Shown here one piece after another: positions 1-7,846 of a DNA stretch of 64,000 nucleotides. The notes under the pieces were generated by a model. The model saw only the letters and a list, made by a program, of their open reading frames with translations. It did not search any database and was not told the DNA's origin. The stretch is from Actinomycetes bacterium (GTDB lineage Bacteria > Actinomycetota > Coriobacteriia > Anaerosomatales > JAGXFU01). The stretch is taken from positions 250,001 through 314,000 of the forward strand of contig JAGXFU010000005.1 in assembly GCA_024637115.1 (NCBI GenBank), given 5' to 3'. Position 1 is the stretch's first letter, and the number at the start of each line of letters is the position of its first letter. The position numbers and the translations under genes are program-made.

Positions 1-268
1 TTGTGAGTGGAATCGGATGACAGAGGGGGATGAGATCTGATGTCCGCTTGGCGGCGGCAATTCCGGCGATTCTGGCCACAGCCATGACATCACCTTTGGC
101 CACAGAGCCTGATTCGATCAGGTCGAGCGTCTCCGACCGCATCCTGACGAACGAACCCGCAACCCCGACACGGCGCGTCTCAGCCTTGGCACCGACATCG
201 ACCATGTGCGCATGTCCTTGCGCATCGAGGTGCGTCAGTCCCGCATGCGATCCTGATTCCGTGGCCAC
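1..268 (-). CDS. moaC: Cyclic pyranopterin monophosphate synthase MoaC (partial, 3' end beyond window)
   Basis: Reading leftwards from a GTG at 268, the frame gives [20 protein letters not shown], then a [19 protein letters not shown] stretch and [10 protein letters not shown], the classic MoaC N-terminal half. MoaC rearranges the product of MoaA into cyclic pyranopterin monophosphate, the first dedicated molybdopterin intermediate. A GGAGG lies 7 bases before the GTG and the gene starts 3 bases after the moaA stop, so it is the last visible gene of the tup-mob-moa operon. About 89 residues are visible; the rest is outside the window. Confidence 0.93.
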   Translation of the reverse strand, partial: MATESGSHAGLTHLDAQGHAHMVDVGAKAETRRVGVAGSFVRMRSETLDLIESGSVAKGDVMAVARIAGIAAAKRTSDLIPLCHPIPLT

Positions 269-271
269 GAC

Positions 272-1291
272 TCATCCTCCGATCTGTGACATACGGCGTG
301 ATGTGCCGCGTCGCTGCTCGTGGGTTTCCGGCTTCTCGTTCAGCGCAGCGGAGATGATCGCCTCGATATCCTCGTCAGTCCCGTCGCGCAGCGCTGTTCG
401 TACGTCAAACTCCCGATCCGAGAACAAACACGGTCTCAGGCGGCCATCCGCGGTGAGCCGCAGCCGGTTACAGGCCCCGCAGAAGTGCCGGGAGAGCGGC
501 GAGATCACACCAATGGTGCCCGCCGCACCCGCAATCGTGAAGTAGCGTGCAGGGCCCCATCCCTCGGGCCCACTTCCGTCACCGACAGGCTGGAGCGGTC
601 CCAGCCCCTCGGCGCCGAGTGCGCTGTCGAGTGCGGTCAGGATCTCACTTGCAGGCACATGATCCGCCTCGGTCCATCCGCCACCATGACCGCCGCGGAC
701 CGACAGTGGTGCATCGCCGACCGGCATGTACTCGATGAAGCGAACGTGTACCGGGCGGTCGATCGCAAGCCGGGCGAACGCCGCAAGGTCCTGCTCGAGG
801 GAGCGGACCACAACGACATTGAGCTTCACCGGATGGAAACCGACCGCAAGCGCGGCATCAAGACCGGCGAGCGCGTCAGCAAGGCGTCCGCCGCGCGTGA
901 TGGTCGCGAAGACATCGGGATCGAGCGAATCGAGCGAGATATTGATGCGAGAGAGTCCTGCGTTGCGCAGCGCCTCGGCGTATTGCGGGAGCAAGGTGGC
1001 GTTCGTCGTGAGCGCGATGGCCTCCAGGCCGGTGATCGCCTTGAGGCGCCGAATATGCTCAACGAGTCCCTTGCGCACGAGCGGCTCACCGCCGGTGATG
1101 CGAATCTTGCTGATCCCCTGCTCCACGGCGATCGATGCGAAATGCTCGATCTCCTCGAATGTGAGTATGCTCTCGGGCGGCTTCCATTCCACACCCTCCG
1201 GCGGCATGCAATACACACATCGCAGGTTGCAGCGATCAGTGACGCTGATGCGCAGATAGTCGATCGTGCGCCCGTGTGAATCATGCGCCAT
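272..1291 (-). CDS. moaA: GTP 3',8-cyclase MoaA (radical SAM)
   Basis: MoaA converts GTP to 3',8-cyclo-7,8-dihydro-GTP in the cytoplasm, the first step of molybdenum/tungsten cofactor synthesis. The radical-SAM cluster CNLRCVYC is near residue 20, TGGEPL follows, and the second cluster (CGACNRLRL...RPC) is in the C-terminal third. The protein ends in Gly-Gly, the tail known to matter for MoaA activity. Length, about 339 aa, is normal. I prefer the ATG at 1291 over an in-frame TTG at 1315: GGAGG sits 8 bases upstream of the ATG, and the start overlaps the mobB stop by 11 bases. Confidence 0.96.
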   Translation of the reverse strand: MAHDSHGRTIDYLRISVTDRCNLRCVYCMPPEGVEWKPPESILTFEEIEHFASIAVEQGISKIRITGGEPLVRKGLVEHIRRLKAITGLEAIALTTNATLLPQYAEALRNAGLSRINISLDSLDPDVFATITRGGRLADALAGLDAALAVGFHPVKLNVVVVRSLEQDLAAFARLAIDRPVHVRFIEYMPVGDAPLSVRGGHGGGWTEADHVPASEILTALDSALGAEGLGPLQPVGDGSGPEGWGPARYFTIAGAAGTIGVISPLSRHFCGACNRLRLTADGRLRPCLFSDREFDVRTALRDGTDEDIEAIISAALNEKPETHEQRRGTSRRMSQIGG

Positions 1292-1805
1292 CGCCAGCAC
1301 CTCCGCCCCCGCCAACGAGGAACGTCTGCTCGATCAGGTCCGCGATCCCGGATGCATCATCGAGGTCGAAGGTCGGAACGCCCGGGAGCGTTGCATGATC
1401 CGTCACAAGCGCGAGGACTTCCTCGGCCGTGCTGATCAGTTCGGTCGACCGTTCCGCGCGCGAGACCTCGATGCGTACGGGTGCGGTGCGCTTGTAACCC
1501 TCGGCGATCAGGATGTCCACGTCACCGGCCTGTGCGGCGATCTCGTTGAGAGTGAGCTCGCGCTCAACGGTACGAATCGCGGCGAACTTGTCTGGCGACG
1601 AGACCATCGACACGGCCGAACCCGCCCGTGCGTGACGATATGAGTCCTTGCCGGGAACGTCGATGTCGAAGTCGTGTACGTGGTGCTTGACCGTGGCGAT
1701 TCGATACCCGCGTGAAGCGAGCTCGGCCACAACCTTCTCCACGACCGTCGTCTTGCCCGAATCCGACTTACCAACGAACGCAACGACGGGGATGCCGGGT
1801 TCCAT
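1281..1805 (-). CDS. mobB: Molybdopterin-guanine dinucleotide biosynthesis adapter MobB
   Basis: This is a small P-loop GTPase of 174 aa with the Walker A GKSDSGKTT at residues 12-20 and the conserved IATVKHHVHDFDID segment after it. MobB binds GTP and assists MobA when GMP is attached to molybdopterin. AAGGAG lies about 9 bases before the ATG. It overlaps moaA downstream and follows the small CxLGCF gene by 29 bases. The C-terminus ends in a Gly-rich run (GGGGGAGDGA). Confidence 0.93.
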   Translation of the reverse strand: MEPGIPVVAFVGKSDSGKTTVVEKVVAELASRGYRIATVKHHVHDFDIDVPGKDSYRHARAGSAVSMVSSPDKFAAIRTVERELTLNEIAAQAGDVDILIAEGYKRTAPVRIEVSRAERSTELISTAEEVLALVTDHATLPGVPTFDLDDASGIADLIEQTFLVGGGGGAGDGA

Positions 1806-1834
1806 GTACGCGAGTCTCCTTCGTTGGAGTGAGT

Positions 1835-2047
1835 CTAGAAGCAGCCAAGATCGCAGTCGCGAACCTTGACCCCGTTGAGGTCAGCTGCTGCTCCGGCGAC
1901 CTTGTACGGTACGTTCATGTCCTCGGCAAGCTTACGAAGTCGTGCGCACGCGACCTTGCCGTCCACCGCAGCTGCCACGACAGCCGCAACGAGCTCAGGG
2001 GTCACGCGATCGGCGATCGCCGGATCGATTGTCTTGTCTGCACTCAT
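1835..2047 (-). CDS. Small conserved protein with C-terminal CxLGCF motif, unknown function
   Basis: The product is about 70 aa, mostly helical by composition, and ends VRDCDLGCF, with two Cys in the last six residues. The ATG at 2047 overlaps the moeA stop in an ATGA, so it is translationally coupled to moeA and sits between moeA and mobB. I recall similar short proteins ending CxLGCF next to molybdopterin genes in anaerobes, but I know of no assigned function. The conserved Cys pair and the context suggest a metal or sulfur handling role, which is inference only. Confidence 0.75.
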   Translation of the reverse strand: MSADKTIDPAIADRVTPELVAAVVAAAVDGKVACARLRKLAEDMNVPYKVAGAAADLNGVKVRDCDLGCF

Positions 2048-3297
2048 ACTACGGTTCCTTCCTCCATGTCGAGCCGAATACACTCGACGATCTGTCCTGT
2101 GGAAAACTGCTGCTCTCCTTCAGGTAGCACCATGAAGCAGTTGCCGCGATGCGCAGCGGTCAGAAGTGCCGATGACTGACTGCCTGACAGCGCGACCTCA
2201 AGCCCGTCCGCACCGCGAGAGATGCGTCCCCGCAAGTAGTAGCGACGGTCCGGCTTCTTGCGAACATCATGCGCGAGGCGCGCCAACGTGACCGGGCGGT
2301 CGAGGGCAGTGTGGCCAAGCATCCGCCGAATCGCAGGGCGCACGAACATCTCGAAGCCCACAAACGTGCTCGTTGGGTTGCCCGGCAATCCAAAGAACGG
2401 GACACCCGAAATGACCCCCATCGTCTGGGGGTTGCCGGGGCGCATGGCAACCTTGCAGTACATGAGCTCGCCAAGCTCTTCGAGGACCGGTTTGACGTAG
2501 TCGAAGTCGCCCACGGAGACTCCGCCGCTCGTGACAATGAAGTCCGCCTCTGCCGCCGCACGCGTGAACGCGTCGCGCGTGGCCTGCATATCGTCCGGCA
2601 CGATGCCGAAGCGCAGAGGAATCGCACCCGCCGCAGCGACCTGCGCAGACACAGAGTACGAATTCGAGTTGCGAATCTTGCCCGGACCCGGCGTCTGGTC
2701 GACCTCAACGAGTTCACTTCCGGTGGAGATCACGGCAACACGTGGCCGACGATACACGGGGACCTGTGCGTGCCCGGTCGAGGCAAGCAGGCCGATGCCC
2801 GCGGCTCCGACCGTCTCCCCTGCATTCAGCACAACGTCTCCCGCGCGCACTTCCTCTCCTTGCTTGCGCACGTTCTCACCTTTAACGACCGCGCGACTCA
2901 GTGCGACGAGCGAACCCGTGCCACCATCACCCTCGACGGCTTCGGAGTACTCGACCATCACGACGGCATCCGCTCCCTGAGGCACAGGCGCGCCGGTCAT
3001 GATGCGTGCCGCCTCTCCGGAGCCGACTGTCAGTGTCGGAGCGTCGCCTGCGGCGATGTGCTCGATGACGCGCAATCGCGCGGGGGTCTCCTCGGAAGCT
3101 GTTGCGAGGTCTGCGGCTCGCACGGCAAAGCCGTCCATCGCCGAGTTGTCGAAGGGAGCGACGTCGATGTCCGAGCGCATATCCTGCGCGAGTACGCGCC
3201 CGAGCGCTTCAAGCAGGTCGACGCGCTCGACTTCCAAAGGATGGACGCGCTCGAGAAGCAACTCACGCGCCTGCTCAACCGTCATGCTAGCGGTCAC
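2044..3297 (-). CDS. moeA: Molybdopterin molybdenumtransferase MoeA
   Basis: MoeA inserts molybdate (or tungstate) into adenylylated molybdopterin. The 417-aa frame has the expected order: N-terminal linker helix (VEQARELLLERV), PFDNSAMDGFAVRAAD, the GGVSVGDFDYVKP catalytic region, MRPGNPQTMG, LPGNPTSTFVGFE and a C-terminal domain IV. The start is a GTG at 3297 with GGAGG 6 bases upstream and overlap with the mobA-fdhD stop; an ATG at 3285 is the alternative. Confidence 0.95.
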   Translation of the reverse strand: MTASMTVEQARELLLERVHPLEVERVDLLEALGRVLAQDMRSDIDVAPFDNSAMDGFAVRAADLATASEETPARLRVIEHIAAGDAPTLTVGSGEAARIMTGAPVPQGADAVVMVEYSEAVEGDGGTGSLVALSRAVVKGENVRKQGEEVRAGDVVLNAGETVGAAGIGLLASTGHAQVPVYRRPRVAVISTGSELVEVDQTPGPGKIRNSNSYSVSAQVAAAGAIPLRFGIVPDDMQATRDAFTRAAAEADFIVTSGGVSVGDFDYVKPVLEELGELMYCKVAMRPGNPQTMGVISGVPFFGLPGNPTSTFVGFEMFVRPAIRRMLGHTALDRPVTLARLAHDVRKKPDRRYYLRGRISRGADGLEVALSGSQSSALLTAAHRGNCFMVLPEGEQQFSTGQIVECIRLDMEEGTVV

Positions 3298-4694
3298 GCC
3301 GGGCCTCCGTTCCTGATGCGCCAGGGGTTCGTATAGATCACGAGCTTGCCGCCCCGTGCATATCCCACGAGCGTGATTCCGAGTTCAGTCGCTATCTCGG
3401 CGGCCAGATCGGTGACAGCGGTGCGCGACACAACGATCGGCACACCGGCGCGCGCTGCCTTGATCGTCATCTCCGAGGAGATCCGTCCGCTCGTTATCAA
3501 TACCGCCCGATCAAGAGCCACGTCACCGAGCCACGCCGCACCGATCACCTTGTCGAGCGCGTTATGCCGGCCCACATCCTCGCGTAACAACTGCACGGCC
3601 CCGTCAATGCCAACCGCGCACGCATGCATCCCGCCGGTCTCACGATAGCGATCGGCACTCCGGGCCATCTCGCCCATCATCTCGTAGATGCTCTCTGCTT
3701 CTATGGAGAGTCCCGACTCAACAGGATCGACCCCCGAGAGCTGGCCTGCCGAAGTGAAGGTGATGCCGCGACCGCAGCCGCTGGTCACGTAGCGCTTGCG
3801 TCCACGGAGGCTCGTGGGGGTCTCTTCTTCAGATGTGACAAAGACCATTCCCCTACGCGCATCCACTTCGATAGTGCCAAGGAGCGAGCGATCTGTGAGC
3901 AACTTCTCTATCCGCAAGAAGCCCACCGCGAGTTCCTCGAGATCACTCGGTGTGGCCTGGGCATTCACAACCTCAACACCGTTGAGGTAGACCGTGATGG
4001 ATCGCTCGGAAGGCATCCCGCGTGACCGGCGCGTGCCAACCTCGACCACGTGCATTCGGATCTGGGCGTCAGTTTTGGCATACGCGGGAGCCGATGCATC
4101 CAGATCCTGAGGTGTATTGATGTTGACCAGACTCTTGAGCTGGGGGTCGACCGCGCGTAGCTCCTCGGCCGGAATCTCGATGACGCTGAGTCGGTCGTAG
4201 AGCGCTATCGGACGACGTTCGCCCGCATCAAGCAGCTCTCTGGCTACCGGGAGCACCGTCTCAACGCGGTACAGCGCGAGAAGCGGCTCAAGTCCTCTTT
4301 CGCCCCGCGGGACGACGACATCCGCATCCCCGATGTGCGTCCACAGTGTCTCGACCACCGCCGAGGTCACCCAGGGCATGTCCGCAGCGACCACAAGCAG
4401 CCACGCATCGGGGGCCTCGGCAAGGCCCGTCACGATGCCGCCGAGTGGACCGAGGTAGCTCACTTCGTCGGTCACGATGCGTACATCATCAGGAAGATCC
4501 GCTTCGGCCGCGGCCTCGGGGCGCGTGGTGACCACAAACACGTTGCTGCAGACCTCGCCGGCTGCCGAGGCAACCCGCGACACCATCGCAACACCCTCGA
4601 TCTCGAGAAGGGTCTTATCGACACCCATGCGCTGAGAGCGACCGCCGGCAAGCACGGCCGCAGTGATCGGCAGCTTCTCGGCTCGTTCAGTCAC
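3294..4694 (-). CDS. MobA-FdhD fusion: molybdenum cofactor guanylyltransferase joined to formate dehydrogenase sulfurtransferase
   Basis: Two complete domains lie in one 466-aa frame. Residues about 7-205 are MobA: LAGGRSQRMGVDKTLL nucleotide-binding signature, LGGIVTGL, ADMPW. Residues about 225-466 are FdhD: SITVYLNGVEVVNAQATPSD, LAVGFL, a SGCG loop in place of the usual CxxC-type sulfur-transfer loop, LLREDVGRHNALDKVIG, and SGRISSEM. MobA adds GMP to molybdopterin; FdhD passes sulfur to the bis-MGD cofactor of formate dehydrogenase. I use the GTG at 4694, with AAGGAG 9 bases upstream and an 8-base overlap with tupC. No stop or frameshift lies between the domains. Confidence 0.93.
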   Translation of the reverse strand: MTERAEKLPITAAVLAGGRSQRMGVDKTLLEIEGVAMVSRVASAAGEVCSNVFVVTTRPEAAAEADLPDDVRIVTDEVSYLGPLGGIVTGLAEAPDAWLLVVAADMPWVTSAVVETLWTHIGDADVVVPRGERGLEPLLALYRVETVLPVARELLDAGERRPIALYDRLSVIEIPAEELRAVDPQLKSLVNINTPQDLDASAPAYAKTDAQIRMHVVEVGTRRSRGMPSERSITVYLNGVEVVNAQATPSDLEELAVGFLRIEKLLTDRSLLGTIEVDARRGMVFVTSEEETPTSLRGRKRYVTSGCGRGITFTSAGQLSGVDPVESGLSIEAESIYEMMGEMARSADRYRETGGMHACAVGIDGAVQLLREDVGRHNALDKVIGAAWLGDVALDRAVLITSGRISSEMTIKAARAGVPIVVSRTAVTDLAAEIATELGITLVGYARGGKLVIYTNPWRIRNGGPA

Positions 4695-5793
4695 TTTTGT
4701 AGGCTCCTTCTCTTGCGACCCGGACAGCGGTCGCTTTGAACGTGAATGCCACGGTGTCACCCGCCGAAACCCCGAGTTCGAGCATCGCCGCGTCTGAAAT
4801 GGATGCGGCGAGACTCACCCCGTCCACCGCACCCACCATAGTCCAGCTCACGCCACTCCGATGCAAGGATGTCACCTTCACGTCGAGTCGATTTCGAGCA
4901 GAGGATGCCTCCTGTGGCATCTGCGTCCATACGGTCACATCCTCAGGTCTCACGGCCAGTCTCACATGCGTACCCACCTCGAGCGTGCCTGAGGCCCTGA
5001 TGACAGTATCTCCCACACGGATGGTGAGTAACCCTGCCCACTGTGACTCAACGATCCCGACGAACGCCGGTTCCACGCCAAGGAACAAAGCCGTCCAGTC
5101 ATCTTGCGGCACGGCGACCACTTCTTCGGCAGAACCTTCCGCCACAACTCCCCCGTCACGCATGATCGCAATGCGATCAGCCAACACGAGTGCTTCATCG
5201 TGATCATGAGTGACATACAGGGTGGTAATGCCCCGTGAACGCAGGATTTCCGAGAACTCACGCTGCATGCGGCGCTTCAGCATCATATCGAGCGAGGACA
5301 GCGGTTCATCGAGCATGAGCAGCCGAGGTCTCAATACGAGGGCACGAGCAAGCGCGACGCGCTGAGCCTCGCCACCGGAGAGCTCACCGGCTGCCCGATT
5401 CTCAAAGCCGGAGAGACCAACGACAGCAAGCATGTCTGCAACGCGTTCATTGATCTCGTGTCGAGGCATCTTGCGGAGTTTGAGCCCGTAGGCAACGTTC
5501 TCGCCAACTGTGGCCTTGATCAAATACGGTCGCTGGAATACCGCTGCCGTGAGCCTCCGGGAATCACGATCACGCGGGGTGCGCGCTACGCCATCTACAC
5601 GAACCTCACCGCTCTCCGGGGTCTCAAGCAGACCGGCTATCTCCAAGAGCGTGGACTTGCCCGCGCCGCTCGGACCGAGCAATGCCAGAGTCGATCCAGC
5701 AGGAACCTTCAGTGGTGGAATCGACAGCCGAAACCCCGACCTGAAGGAGTGCTCGATGCCGACCAGCTCGAGTTCGACCGGTGACTCATTCAT
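4687..5793 (-). CDS. tupC: Tungstate/molybdate ABC transporter ATP-binding protein
   Basis: This is the cytoplasmic ATPase of the oxyanion importer. Walker A GPSGAGKST is near residue 40, the signature LSGGEAQRVALARAL near 138, Walker B LLMLDEPLSSLD follows, and there is a His switch (THDHDEA). After about residue 240 a TOBE-like oxyanion-binding domain is present, so the 368-aa length matches TupC/ModC/WtpC. It overlaps tupB by ATGA and the mobA-fdhD fusion by 8 bases. I choose tungstate because the partner binding protein is TupA-like; molybdate transport cannot be excluded. Confidence 0.9.
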   Translation of the reverse strand: MNESPVELELVGIEHSFRSGFRLSIPPLKVPAGSTLALLGPSGAGKSTLLEIAGLLETPESGEVRVDGVARTPRDRDSRRLTAAVFQRPYLIKATVGENVAYGLKLRKMPRHEINERVADMLAVVGLSGFENRAAGELSGGEAQRVALARALVLRPRLLMLDEPLSSLDMMLKRRMQREFSEILRSRGITTLYVTHDHDEALVLADRIAIMRDGGVVAEGSAEEVVAVPQDDWTALFLGVEPAFVGIVESQWAGLLTIRVGDTVIRASGTLEVGTHVRLAVRPEDVTVWTQMPQEASSARNRLDVKVTSLHRSGVSWTMVGAVDGVSLAASISDAAMLELGVSAGDTVAFTFKATAVRVAREGAYKSD

Positions 5794-6506
5794 CGGCGTC
5801 CCTCGTATCGCTCGGCGGAGGTCTGTCCTATGACCAAGACGGCATTCACAATCGCGATCATCCCCAGCAGCATGAGGGCGAGTCCCAGCGCCTGCCCGTA
5901 GCGGCCCATGCGCGTGAACTGGACGATAGCGGTTGTCATGACCCTCGTATCTCCTGCGATGTTACCGCCCACCATCTGAACAGCGCCCACTTCGGAGATG
6001 ATTGCGCCGAATCCTGCGGCTACCGCCGCGGCCACACCCATCCGTGCTTCGCCGACCACGAGTACAAGTTCGCGAAAACGGCTGGCACCGAGAGACCTCG
6101 CCTGCAACCGAAGTTGCCGGGGAACTGCAGCAACCGATGCGGCGGTGAACGCTACTACCAGCGGGAGCGCGATGAGGACCTGGGCGATCACCATCGCATT
6201 GTTGGTGTACAAGAGTCCGAGCTCCCCGAACGGACCACGACGGGATAGGCCCATGGCGACCACAAGACCGACCGCAACGGGAGGAAGCCCCATGCCGGTA
6301 TTCGCCGCGATCAATGCGAGGCGACGACCGGCGAAACGGCGCGTCCCCAGAAGGACGCCGAGAGGCACGCCGAGCCCCAGCGCAACGAGTGTGGCCGCAC
6401 CCGAGACCCTAAACGAGGTCTCGATGATGATCCAGATATCGGCCGCACCCGATGCGAGGAGCTCGACGCCCTCAACGAGAGCATCGGTGTAGATGCTCCA
6501 ATCCAT
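5790..6506 (-). CDS. tupB: Tungstate ABC transporter permease
   Basis: The 238-aa integral membrane protein has about five or six hydrophobic segments and a cytoplasmic EAA-like loop (LQARSLGASRFRELVLVV). N-terminal ITETSFRVSG-like and GVPLGVLLG patterns are typical of TupB. It forms the membrane channel of the importer, coupled to tupC by a 4-base overlap and 17 bases after tupA. Confidence 0.9.
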   Translation of the reverse strand: MDWSIYTDALVEGVELLASGAADIWIIIETSFRVSGAATLVALGLGVPLGVLLGTRRFAGRRLALIAANTGMGLPPVAVGLVVAMGLSRRGPFGELGLLYTNNAMVIAQVLIALPLVVAFTAASVAAVPRQLRLQARSLGASRFRELVLVVGEARMGVAAAVAAGFGAIISEVGAVQMVGGNIAGDTRVMTTAIVQFTRMGRYGQALGLALMLLGMIAIVNAVLVIGQTSAERYEGRR

Positions 6507-6523
6507 ATCAGAGTGCTCCCGCT

Positions 6524-7396
6524 CTACTGTGCATTAGGGACGAACAGCGGCTCACCGAACTTCTCAATGCCATACGTCTCGATGACCGCCTGACCGTCAG
6601 AACCTGTGATCCAATCAGAGAAGGCCTGTGCGCCTTCCATGTTCGTGGCATCGGTGACCACAATCACGCCGTACTGATTGAAGAGATCATCGGAACCTTC
6701 GAAGGTGATACCGATGTCGAGCGCATCGCGCAGATTAAGAAACGTCGCACGATCGGTCAGCGTGTAGCTCTGCTTCTCGGATGCGATCTTGAGCGTGTCT
6801 CCCATACCCTGCCCGGTCGCCTGATACCAATCGCCCTCAGGAGACTCGACACCCGCAGCAGCCCACAGCGCGAGTTCCTTCTTGTTGGTGCCGGAGTCAT
6901 CGCCGCGCGAGTAGAACGTGCCACCATTGTCCATGATCGCCTTGAGCGCATCGGATGCGGAAGTTGCTGCGCCAACATCAGCCGGATCATCCGCGGGACC
7001 AACGATAACGAAATCGTTGTACATCACGTCTTTGCGCTCGATCCCGAACCCGGAAGCCACAAACTCCTCTTCGCTTGTCTTGGCATGAACCAGTAGCACA
7101 TCGGCGTCCTTGTTCTCGCCCATCGTCAGCGCTTCACCGGTACCGACAGCGACAACCTTGAGTGCATACTCGGGATAGGCCTCTTGAAACGCTGGGACAA
7201 GTACATCGAACAGCCCGGAATCCTGCGTGGATGTCGTGGACGCGCAGATGACCTGACTGACTTCGACAGCCGGCGTATCCGGGACCGAATTCGCATCGCC
7301 GCTGTCACTCGAGCAGCCAACCAGAGCGCCCGTTGCAAGCGCAAACACAATGGCCAGTGCCCATCTCGAAACCCCACCCAAACTCACGCTACGCAT
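6524..7396 (-). CDS. tupA: Tungstate-binding lipoprotein TupA
   Basis: This is the extracytoplasmic solute-binding protein, about 290 aa. It has a lipoprotein signal (hydrophobic run then ALVGCSS) and, after the lipid Cys, ASTTSTQDSGLFDVL, the TupA signature that contacts the oxyanion. Further conserved parts are KTSEEEFVASGFG, FYSRGDDSGTNKKEL and YTLTDRATFL. The ATG at 7396 has AAAGGAG 7-8 bases upstream, and this Shine-Dalgarno lies inside the riboswitch 3' end. It is the first gene of the operon. Tungstate over molybdate is inferred from the family signature. Confidence 0.92.
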   Translation of the reverse strand: MRSVSLGGVSRWALAIVFALATGALVGCSSDSGDANSVPDTPAVEVSQVICASTTSTQDSGLFDVLVPAFQEAYPEYALKVVAVGTGEALTMGENKDADVLLVHAKTSEEEFVASGFGIERKDVMYNDFVIVGPADDPADVGAATSASDALKAIMDNGGTFYSRGDDSGTNKKELALWAAAGVESPEGDWYQATGQGMGDTLKIASEKQSYTLTDRATFLNLRDALDIGITFEGSDDLFNQYGVIVVTDATNMEGAQAFSDWITGSDGQAVIETYGIEKFGEPLFVPNAQ

Positions 7397-7402
7397 ATTG
7401 GT

Positions 7403-7504
7403 CTCCTTTCCAGAACGGGAGGCCGCTAGGTTTCCCTTGGCGACCCTATCGGTCTGAGCGCCATAGCCCTGCAAATTCGGCTTTTAGGCGATTCAGACTC
7501 GGAG
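7403..7504 (-). ncRNA. Moco/Tuco-type riboswitch in the tupA leader
   Basis: Read leftwards, the leader ends GGCCTCCCGTTCTGG followed by AAAGGAG, matching the 3' core of the Moco RNA upstream of E. coli moaA (GCCTCCCGT-TCTGGAAAGG as I remember it). Helices fit too: outer CTCC (7504-7501) with GGAG (7406-7403); GTCTGA-CGCC with GGCG-TCAGAC; and an arm GGTCGC/GCGGCC capped by an AGG-GAAA-CCT hairpin. The outer helix sequesters the tupA Shine-Dalgarno, suggesting translational control. I cannot decide between Mo- and W-cofactor variants. The transporter context makes feedback repression by finished cofactor likely. Confidence 0.82.
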
Positions 7505-7534
7505 GCATACGGTCATTCACCTCGACCGTACGCC
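7504..7534 (-). promoter_or_regulatory. Inverted repeat abutting the riboswitch
   Basis: GGCATACGGTC and GACCGTACGCC pair over 11 positions with one mismatch around a 9-base loop. The hairpin touches the outer helix of the riboswitch, sharing its last two bases. It may be an accessory stem, an alternative fold, or an operator between the divergent tup and fdh operons. No U-run follows on either strand, so it is not an ordinary terminator. Confidence 0.5.
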
Positions 7535-7846
7535 TTGAGGATACCCCATCCGGAATCGCTCCGCACCCACACCGATCTTTCGGGACCACTGGAGTATCCG
7601 CACGTAGATGGCCTGTATTTTGCTGCGCGAAACCGGTCAGGCGAATGGAACTCTCGTCAATCGGGCAGAAACGTACATGAGGCGTAAAAAGAAGTAACAT
7701 GTATATTCGTGCGCGCGACGCGCGCGTCAAATTCATTACACCGTCAGGCAACCCAGAAGTCGGCAAGGAGAGGAGGCAGCACATCCGGGACGCCTGCGAC
7801 AGCACATATTCACGGGACATGCTCGCAGAATGAAAGGAGGGTACGG
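7535..7846 (+). other. Leader/promoter region of the formate dehydrogenase operon
   Basis: No gene is supported here. It contains a perfect 12-base palindrome GACGCGCGCGTC (7717-7728) in an otherwise AT-rich patch, a possible operator, and the AAAGGAGG ribosome binding site just before fdhA. I did not find a second Moco RNA or a convincing promoter hexamer pair. Confidence 0.45.

Noticed and set aside
1291-1315. Extended moaA start at the TTG at 1315
   Set aside because: The ATG at 1291 has a well-spaced GGAGG and gives the family-normal N-terminus.
7717-7728. Palindrome GACGCGCGCGTC upstream of fdhA as a defined operator
   Set aside because: Perfect but short and of simple alternating composition; I have no matching known regulator, so it is mentioned only within the leader entry.
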